Part shown: in pieces, positions 40,882 to 46,030 of the stretch
Layout of the letters: each line of letters begins with the position of its first letter
Numbering within the stretch: the stretch's first letter is position 1
From: Ruminococcus flavefaciens
GTDB taxonomy: Bacteria > Bacillota > Clostridia > Oscillospirales > Ruminococcaceae
Length of the DNA: 46,030 nt
Direction: 5' to 3'
Assembly: GCA_002310115.1 (NCBI GenBank)
Contig: DBYI01000045.1
Coordinates: 1-46,030 of the forward strand
Notes under the pieces: generated by a model
Seen by the model: only the letters and a program-made list of their open reading frames with translations
Database searches by the model: none
What the model was told of the DNA's origin: nothing
Program-made: the position numbers and the translations under genes

Positions 40882-41655
40882 TTAATCGTAATAATTCATT
40901 CTAAAATGATTCTGCTGACCATCACCCGTGAAGAAAAGATAGCCATTCTTAAATTTACTCCTATTAGAAAAATAATAATTAACTGCTGCTTTTACATTAT
41001 CATTAACTTCACTTGAGTATTTGCCAAGATCAACATAACCCTTTGCACCACTGAAGCCGTTAATGAGAACTGCTTTGATATTGCTTCCGAATCCTCCGAA
41101 TGCAAGTCTGTTCATTATTACTTCAACAACTTTTGCCTTATTAGTCTTTGTTATTTGATTACTCCTTGCCTCATGAGCGACCGCATTACATATACGTATG
41201 TAATCAGCTGAACCTACCTTTGACGGAGAAGGACTCATATTCTTTAATTTATTAGTAACCTTTTTATAAATATCATTTTTCAGTAATGTAATCATCGTTG
41301 AGCGTGAGTTCTTGCCAAATTTTCCGTCAACCGTCAAGCTATTATCTTTCTGGAATGCTTTAACAGCTTTTTCCGTAGTTGGACCGAAATCGCCATCTAC
41401 AGTACCAGCATTGTAACCTAATCTGTTAAGAGCACATTGCATCCACTTAACTTTATCATTTTTACTGCCTCTTTGTAGACAATCACTTGCTGTTGGTGAG
41501 TGATGATTGTAGTAATCGGTAGCATTTGCTGCTGCATAAACAGTTATTGATGTGTCGGCTAACTGTGGTGCAACTAACTTTGTGATAGATGTTCCAGAAG
41601 ATAACAGAGTTAATGCCATCACGAATGCTGAGATTTTTTTGAGTGTGTTTTTCAT
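40882..41655 (-). CDS. Secreted SleB-type cell wall hydrolase with PG-binding domain
   Basis: 257 aa. Signal peptide ~1-42 (MKNTLKKISAFVMALTLLSSG; VYAAA cleavage). Residues ~60-125 are a PG_binding_1 domain (LQRGSKNDKVKWMQCALNRLGY, VDGDFGPTTEKAVKAFQ, VDGKFG). Residues ~150-257 match the SleB/Hydrolase_2 fold: ICNAVAHEARSNQ, with E162 at the catalytic position, then KAKVVEVIMNRLAFGGFGSNIKAVL. It should cleave peptidoglycan glycan strands as a lytic transglycosylase or muramidase. With this leader and no sporulation neighbours it is more likely a vegetative wall enzyme than a spore lysin. Monocistronic, with own promoter and terminator. Confidence 0.88.
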   Translation of the reverse strand: MKNTLKKISAFVMALTLLSSGTSITKLVAPQLADTSITVYAAANATDYYNHHSPTASDCLQRGSKNDKVKWMQCALNRLGYNAGTVDGDFGPTTEKAVKAFQKDNSLTVDGKFGKNSRSTMITLLKNDIYKKVTNKLKNMSPSPSKVGSADYIRICNAVAHEARSNQITKTNKAKVVEVIMNRLAFGGFGSNIKAVLINGFSGAKGYVDLGKYSSEVNDNVKAAVNYYFSNRSKFKNGYLFFTGDGQQNHFRMNYYD

Positions 41656-41709
41656 TTTTCTTAGTCCTTTTCATAGTATTTAAAGCTAATAAAAAGCTTT
41701 ATGCATTAT

Positions 41710-41738
41710 ATATTAATACATATTTCATCCTTTGTCAA
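41710..41738 (-). promoter_or_regulatory. Promoter of the wall hydrolase gene
   Basis: TTGACA (41738-41733), 17-base spacer, TAATAT (41715-41710) on the minus strand. The remaining gap to 42148 holds no supported gene; a start-less frame near 41970-42110 (GNLLLKDIKSLLNVNAKKVLL) may be debris. Confidence 0.55.
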
Positions 41739-42148
41739 TAACATTAAACATATACCATAAATATTTAAACATTATATTCTTAATTATTTAAAAATCTCAG
41801 TAATTCTACTTGGGGGTTCAATTACGATTATTATAATTCTTATCTCGTTTTATTGTGCCTAGCATATCACTGATTTGTCTTTTCGTCGTGCCTAGACTTT
41901 CTCAAAGCTAATGTGTGTATATACTATTATCTCAAGCATAAATTTGTAATAATTCCGTTTGGAGTAAGATAATGACATTATCCTCATAGGCAACTTATTG
42001 CTGAAAGATATAAAATCATTACTGAATGTCAATGCGAAGAAGGTCTTGCTTGCAGAAACATTTAACAGGATTTCGTTGTTTATACTACAAAAAGTAATCC
42101 TGTAACATTCCCGCCTTGAAGTATTTTGACTCGCATCTGATTGTTATC

Positions 42149-42177
42149 TTGATTTTTCGTAGAAATTCTGGTATACT
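42149..42177 (+). promoter_or_regulatory. Promoter of the beta-lactamase-family gene
   Basis: TTGATT (42149-42154), 17-base spacer, TATACT (42172-42177). Confidence 0.65.
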
Positions 42178-42246
42178 GAAAACGAATCCTATTTCCGGTT
42201 TTGACTGGAGATAAAACCAATATATCTTAATAAGAGAGTGTTAGTA

Positions 42247-43626
42247 ATGATTAAGAAAATTATACGCAGGACAATTCTCATATGTACAATTATTCTTATG
42301 ATTGTTTACGCATTGATGCATTGTGATAAAAGCGTATATACAAAGGAAAACGTTGAGGAATATGTCTCCAAGATGTGCGAGATCAACGGTGTTCCGGGAC
42401 TTTCCGCAGCTATAATCGATGGCAAGGATGAGTATTACATTAATCATGGACAATCCATCGATGAAAACAGCAGATTTGAATTAGGCTCGACTACAAAAGC
42501 GTTTACAGCGTTGGGTATTTTAAAGCTTGAAAAAGAAGGAAGGCTTAGTATATCAGATAGTGTTTCCATTTATCTTCCATGGTTCAAGCCAACATTCAAA
42601 GAAAAGGCATATGATATTACGATAGAAGAGCTTCTGTGTCATATGAGCGGAATACCGGTCTGGACGATTTCAACCATTCCTGAAGGAGAGGACACTGATG
42701 AAGGATTATTAACAAAAACGATCCAGAATATTAAGAATGTTAAACTAGATTCAATCCCCGGAACCCATCATGAATATGCAACAATCAATTATGATATTCT
42801 TGCATTGATCATTGAAGAAGTAACAGGCCAGAAGTATGAAGATTATATATCGGCTGAGATTCTGGATTCAATGGATATGCATGACTCATTCTTCAGAACA
42901 AAGGATTCGCATACTGATATGACGGTTCAAGGATATAAGACAGGATTCCTTGTTTCACTTCCTTATAATGCACCGACTTATTATGGAAATACTGCAGCTG
43001 GATATTTGGTTTCTGATACGTCAGATTTAATGAAGTGGATGAAGAACTGGACGATAAATTCACAGGATACATCAGGATTAGTGAATGATGTACTGAAACA
43101 CGACGTTTCAAAAACCGGAAATTACTTTTCAGGATGGAACATATATGAAGAATATATCTGTCACGGAGGTAACAATCCTAATTTCTCTTCACAGGTCATA
43201 ATAAGCAGGCAAAAGAATCAGGGAGTTTTCGTATTATCAGATCTTGCCGGATCTTCAGCCACAAATATCGCAGATGGAATTTACAGGATACTTTTGGGTG
43301 AAAAAATAACAATTGGATTTCAGAATGATGCAAACAAGTTAACAGATTGCCTGAGTATAGTTGCAATTTTGCTGCTGATTTATTTTACTTTGCTTCTATG
43401 GGATAAACGTTCCCGAATGACAAACATAGTACGCATTATAGGTGGGGTTGTATTTATTGCGGCAGTTTTTATTTTACCCGTGATTTTCCATTATCCATAT
43501 AATGCTATGTATGTATGGCTCCCAATCACTGTATTTATGCTTCTGGGAGTATCTGTTGTACTGGCTGTATTCAATATTTTTACAGGCTGTTTGAGATGCA
43601 TCAGAAATACTAAAGGAATCTTATGA
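42247..43626 (+). CDS. Membrane-anchored serine beta-lactamase-family hydrolase
   Basis: 459 aa from ATG 42247 (AAGAGAG eight bases upstream; GTG 42238 overlaps that SD). One N-terminal membrane segment (~8-24), then an outward class-C/PBP4*-like domain: S81-TTK84 (nucleophile Ser and Lys), a second-motif Tyr at Y177 in EYATINY, and HGG (306-308) as the third motif. The second motif reads Y-A-T where most relatives have Y-S-N, so activity may differ. Three further membrane helices fill ~362-450 (LTDCLSIVAILLLIYF; GGVVFIAAVFILPVIF; ITVFMLLGVSVVLAVF). Probable roles are D-amino-acid esterase or carboxypeptidase work, or a small peptide hydrolase; antibiotic resistance is not implied. Confidence 0.85.
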   Translation: MIKKIIRRTILICTIILMIVYALMHCDKSVYTKENVEEYVSKMCEINGVPGLSAAIIDGKDEYYINHGQSIDENSRFELGSTTKAFTALGILKLEKEGRLSISDSVSIYLPWFKPTFKEKAYDITIEELLCHMSGIPVWTISTIPEGEDTDEGLLTKTIQNIKNVKLDSIPGTHHEYATINYDILALIIEEVTGQKYEDYISAEILDSMDMHDSFFRTKDSHTDMTVQGYKTGFLVSLPYNAPTYYGNTAAGYLVSDTSDLMKWMKNWTINSQDTSGLVNDVLKHDVSKTGNYFSGWNIYEEYICHGGNNPNFSSQVIISRQKNQGVFVLSDLAGSSATNIADGIYRILLGEKITIGFQNDANKLTDCLSIVAILLLIYFTLLLWDKRSRMTNIVRIIGGVVFIAAVFILPVIFHYPYNAMYVWLPITVFMLLGVSVVLAVFNIFTGCLRCIRNTKGIL

Positions 43627-43669
43627 ATGCATTCGGTAATCAGATTTTTCTGATTAGAGAGGGATAACT

Positions 43670-44050
43670 ATGTTTTTAAAATTTCAGTCACAGGAAGAAA
43701 GAAGACAATTCGGCGGATCATGTTTCATCGAATTACAATTTTGCAAATCATCTTCATCTAATAAATTAGAAGAAAACTTAAAACAAATCAAACACTGGCG
43801 AAATGATTCGCTTTATGTGCATGGTGATGAGCCATTATATACAGTCTATGGTAAGATTTTCGGTAATGGAATGCATCCAAATATGGCGGAAGGATACCTT
43901 GATCCCTGGGGTATTACTTATTATAAACCATGCATGATTGGTGAAATCATAGACCGTGCGCTGCAAGCCAAGCCTGAAGGATATGAAATGCTTATTACCT
44001 GGCTTAACGAAGCAAAGAAATATAATGGTTTTTTTGTTTTGGGTGTGTGA
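43670..44050 (+). CDS. Small cytoplasmic protein, unknown
   Basis: 126 aa; ATG with GAGAGGGA SD, 43 bases behind the beta-lactamase-family gene, so possibly co-transcribed. Opens MFLKFQSQEERRQFGGSCFIEL; includes the compact HGDEPLYTVYGKIFGNGMHP and LDPWGITYYKP stretches, and a late helix ending WLNEAKKYNGFFVLGV. The mid-section reads like a small alpha-beta globular protein. No signal peptide. No named family assigned; its size and company suggest an immunity-type protein, as inference. Confidence 0.65.
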   Translation: MFLKFQSQEERRQFGGSCFIELQFCKSSSSNKLEENLKQIKHWRNDSLYVHGDEPLYTVYGKIFGNGMHPNMAEGYLDPWGITYYKPCMIGEIIDRALQAKPEGYEMLITWLNEAKKYNGFFVLGV

Positions 44051-44083
44051 AAAATATATCTATTTTTTCAGGAGAAATGTAAA

Positions 44084-44398
44084 ATGGAAAATGAAAAACA
44101 AATTATAATGATAGAGAACGGGAAACAAATCGGTTATAGGCATTTGGATGGAGATATATTGATAGAATGCGGAATTCAAAAGAAAGATGCGCTTTACTAC
44201 GTATATTTCCTTAAAGGTGATCTGCAAAAAGATCCATTTGGAGACAATGGTACATTCAATGAAGAATTCTATTCATTTACAGATATCAATAAAGCAATTA
44301 TATATATAAATTCAAGAGGTTTTATTTTTAGTGAATTCAAAACTCAAAAGGGACAAAAGATATTCTATCTTGAAAACAACGAGTTTACCCCCATGTAG
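44084..44398 (+). CDS. Small cytoplasmic protein, unknown
   Basis: 104 aa; ATG with AGGAGAAATG SD, 33 bases behind the preceding gene, consistent with one operon. Acidic and aromatic: HLDGDILIECGIQKKDALYY, YVYFLKGDLQKDPFGDNG, FNEEFYSFTDINKAIIYINS, KGQKIFYLENNEF. The pattern suggests a small beta-rich fold with one helix. No catalytic motif, signal peptide or membrane segment. Not recognised. Confidence 0.65.
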   Translation: MENEKQIIMIENGKQIGYRHLDGDILIECGIQKKDALYYVYFLKGDLQKDPFGDNGTFNEEFYSFTDINKAIIYINSRGFIFSEFKTQKGQKIFYLENNEFTPM

Positions 44399-44530
44399 AT
44401 GTTATGGAACAACATGATAAAAGTCATCAATGCTAATACATAATTATAAAAAGCTGTTCGTTACTGCAAAAGCGATGATTCTGCAGCGAAACAGGAAGGA
44501 GAACTGGACTATTTCCCAGTAGTAATAAAA

Positions 44531-45499
44531 ATGTCAGATACTATTTTTTACTCAATGAAGCTTAAAGCAAATATAACTCCGAAACAAGCTTTTGAAAAGA
44601 TTTTAAAAGCAGTTAAACCTAAAGGAGTAACTAAAAATTGGAATGTTTCTACAGAAGGAAATGCATTATACATTGATTTTGGAGATGAAGTAAGCGAATC
44701 ATTCTGTTTAGCTTTTGACAAAAAAGAAGCTAGTGGTTCCTGCAAAGTTTCTTTTCCGATGGAAGGAAAACTATTTGAAGATGAAAAGAAAAATGAATGG
44801 AAAACTCTGATTGCCATATTGCATTCTATCAAATTCTTATGTTCAGAGATCAATGTTGAGGACGATTATGATATTGCAGGTGAATACTTCAAAAGTCTTG
44901 ATTATTCTTTTGATATCAGAGAATTGACACAAGATGAGAATGCCCGGCTTGACAGACTATTTCAGGAAGGGTATAAGAATCATGAAGCCTTCCTGCTGAA
45001 GATTTTCTCAGAGGATACAAAAAGGGATTTCCCTAAACACTGGACCGATGCTCTTGGTCCGTGTATATTGTTGAGGGCTCCGTTTCCTAAGATCTCAGCT
45101 GTATGGGAAACTTATGTTTATGAAACATCTACACTAAAAAATAAAAGTCTGCGTGAAATATACTACAACAGGAATTGGTATCAGATCAATGGTGAATATC
45201 ACTTAGGTGGAGACCCTCCTGCAGAAATCTATACATTCTGTCTTGGAATAGGAAGATTGTTTTCTTCTTATGACTTTGTTGATAATACATTCGGGCGTGG
45301 TAACAATGTTACAAAGTATTATAATGATAAATTCCTTCCGCTTATCGTTCAGACAGATGCTTATGGAAAGTGTAGAATGGCTTATCAGTTCATGCTATCT
45401 TTATATGATTACTGCAAATTCAGGTTTGTAGGAAAAGATGTTATAAACGAAATGAACACATCGTTTGATAAAGAGCATCCTTCGGATTTACCCAAATGA
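44531..45499 (+). CDS. Cytoplasmic protein of unknown function
   Basis: 322 aa from ATG 44531, which has a weak SD; an upstream in-frame CTG behind AAGGAG is possible. N-terminal ~100 residues (ITPKQAFEKILKAVKPKG, LYIDFGDE, FEDEKKNEWKTLIAILHSI) look like a small alpha-beta domain; the central part (~115-200: SFDIRELTQDENARLDRLFQ, LRAPFPKISAVWETYVY) and the C-terminal part (GEYHLGGDPPAEIYTFCLGIGRLF, FVGKDVINEM) are globular. The frame upstream of the ATG (RYCKSDDSAAKQEGELDYF) also looks coding and may be the end of a lost gene. No known family. Confidence 0.65.
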   Translation: MSDTIFYSMKLKANITPKQAFEKILKAVKPKGVTKNWNVSTEGNALYIDFGDEVSESFCLAFDKKEASGSCKVSFPMEGKLFEDEKKNEWKTLIAILHSIKFLCSEINVEDDYDIAGEYFKSLDYSFDIRELTQDENARLDRLFQEGYKNHEAFLLKIFSEDTKRDFPKHWTDALGPCILLRAPFPKISAVWETYVYETSTLKNKSLREIYYNRNWYQINGEYHLGGDPPAEIYTFCLGIGRLFSSYDFVDNTFGRGNNVTKYYNDKFLPLIVQTDAYGKCRMAYQFMLSLYDYCKFRFVGKDVINEMNTSFDKEHPSDLPK

Positions 45500-45699
45500 T
45501 TTTTATAATCCGAAAAATCGATTAAAATGTTAAAATCACTATAAAACAGCCAGCGCAGTGAAAGAAATCATTTACAGATTCGCAAGCATCTGTAGTATCA
45601 GTGCTTAATAGGCATGCATGAATTTGAATATATGATACTTTTCATACCTTCGTTTCACTTTAAGATACATAGACATCTTTTTTAAGAGGTGTTAAATAA

Positions 45700-45798
45700 G
45701 ATCAACAGAATGATCATCGAATCCAATACTATGAACAAGTGCGTGTAAACTATGGCTGGCTTGTCATGGATTTATACGACCAAATATTATTATTGTAG
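45700..45798 (+). pseudogene. Short coding remnant
   Basis: Start-less frame after TAA 45697-45699: DQQNDHRIQYYEQVRVNYGWL, then VMDLYDQILLL to TAG 45796. Composition is protein-like, but no homologue is recognised. The rest of 45500-45806 shows nothing. Confidence 0.25.
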
Positions 45799-45806
45799 GT
45801 GTTATA

Positions 45807-46016
45807 ATGATTAATGGTGTGATTTTTCAAAAAAAGAATAATAATACATTATATAGAGGAGTTGATGGCGAAAACTGGTATCTTAACTCAGAATATCCTG
45901 AGACAATAGGTCTATATTTTGATGAGAATATTGAAAAATCATGGTTTGAATCAAACTATGTAGACGTTTGTTATGAAGATAGTTTTATAAATAAGTATAT
46001 AGAGTGTTTATGGTAA
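45807..46016 (+). CDS. Small protein, unknown
   Basis: 69 aa; ATG with AGGTG SD. MINGVIFQKKNNNTLYRGVDG, then acidic aromatic ENWYLNSEYPETIGLYFDEN and a YEDSFINKYIECLW end. Complete within the window (TAA 46014-46016). Similar in style to the other small unknown genes from 43.7 kb on. It could instead be a truncated N-terminus. Confidence 0.45.
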   Translation: MINGVIFQKKNNNTLYRGVDGENWYLNSEYPETIGLYFDENIEKSWFESNYVDVCYEDSFINKYIECLW

Positions 46017-46030
46017 AATAGAAATGCAGA

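Noticed and set aside
42247..43626. Antibiotic-resistance beta-lactamase
   Set aside because: The fold family also covers esterases and carboxypeptidases; the altered Y-A-T motif and membrane tail do not support a resistance enzyme.
43670..46016. Complete polymorphic-toxin or phage-defence system
   Set aside because: Only small unknown proteins are seen; no toxin, nuclease, WXG/LXG leader, secretion or defence-type enzyme accompanies them.

Overview
The window looks like chromosomal DNA of a cellulosome-forming Firmicute of the Ruminococcus type (R. albus / R. flavefaciens / R. champanellensis group). It is AT-rich, has SD-type ribosome sites and consensus sigma-A promoters, and at least five large secreted proteins carry dockerins or dockerin-like modules. 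These fall into three recognisable ruminococcal dockerin sub-styles (SDIVxFQKWLLG...LDVFDL; ADAVLIMQALANPNKYG...VGDAQTIQ; AVDASRILANYAK). The species is inferred; there is no rRNA or housekeeping gene to fix it. No CRISPR array, tRNA or rRNA was seen.

Layout. 1-1.9 kb: 3' part of a dockerin protein with WVPTD-type repeats. 2.0-2.5 kb: a 5' fragment of a group IIC intron sitting behind the terminator of a small secreted protein. 3.1-6.0 kb: a dockerin protein with duplicated Ig-like domains. 6.0-9.6 kb: decayed DNA with gene remnants, an intact small gene and a zinc-ribbon membrane protein. 9.7-12.3 kb: dockerin/SH3/KPVIYLYP protein. 12.6-17.2 kb: a patchwork of small cytoplasmic genes (GNAT acetyltransferase, metallophosphoesterase, hypotheticals) with transposase and phosphatase pseudogenes. 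17.4-19.5 kb: a Thr-rich protein in which three dockerin-like modules alternate with two cohesin-like domains. 19.7-23.5 kb: two lipoproteins and a PAP2 phosphatase. 23.8-31.5 kb, minus strand: a subtilase fused to an unusual C-terminal helical domain, a lipoprotein, an LRR/dockerin protein and a solute-binding lipoprotein. 31.6-35.5 kb: ISAs1-type remnant and a three-module BspA-like (DUF285-type) surface protein. 36.1-37.7 kb: transposase and ADP-ribosylglycohydrolase remnants directly in front of an esterase/metallo-beta-lactamase fusion. 37.9-40.6 kb: a second SH3/KPVIYLYP protein whose N-terminal half is two GH11-xylanase-like domains lacking both catalytic glutamates. 40.7-41.7 kb: a second group IIC intron fragment behind the terminator of a secreted SleB-type wall hydrolase. 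42.2-46.0 kb: a membrane-anchored beta-lactamase-family protein and several small unknown genes.

Together the secreted genes look like a non-catalytic, cell-surface/cellulosome accessory set: adhesion or substrate-binding modules on dockerins, plus a secreted protease, a wall hydrolase and surface lipoproteins. The small genes between them, with many broken neighbours, resemble fast-turnover accessory or immunity-type gene islands, but no cognate toxin is visible. The strongest candidates for new biology are the catalytically dead tandem GH11-like dockerin protein, the shared SH3 + KPVIYLYP C-terminal module, the dockerin/cohesin-like alternating protein, the subtilase fusion and the esterase-MBL fusion.
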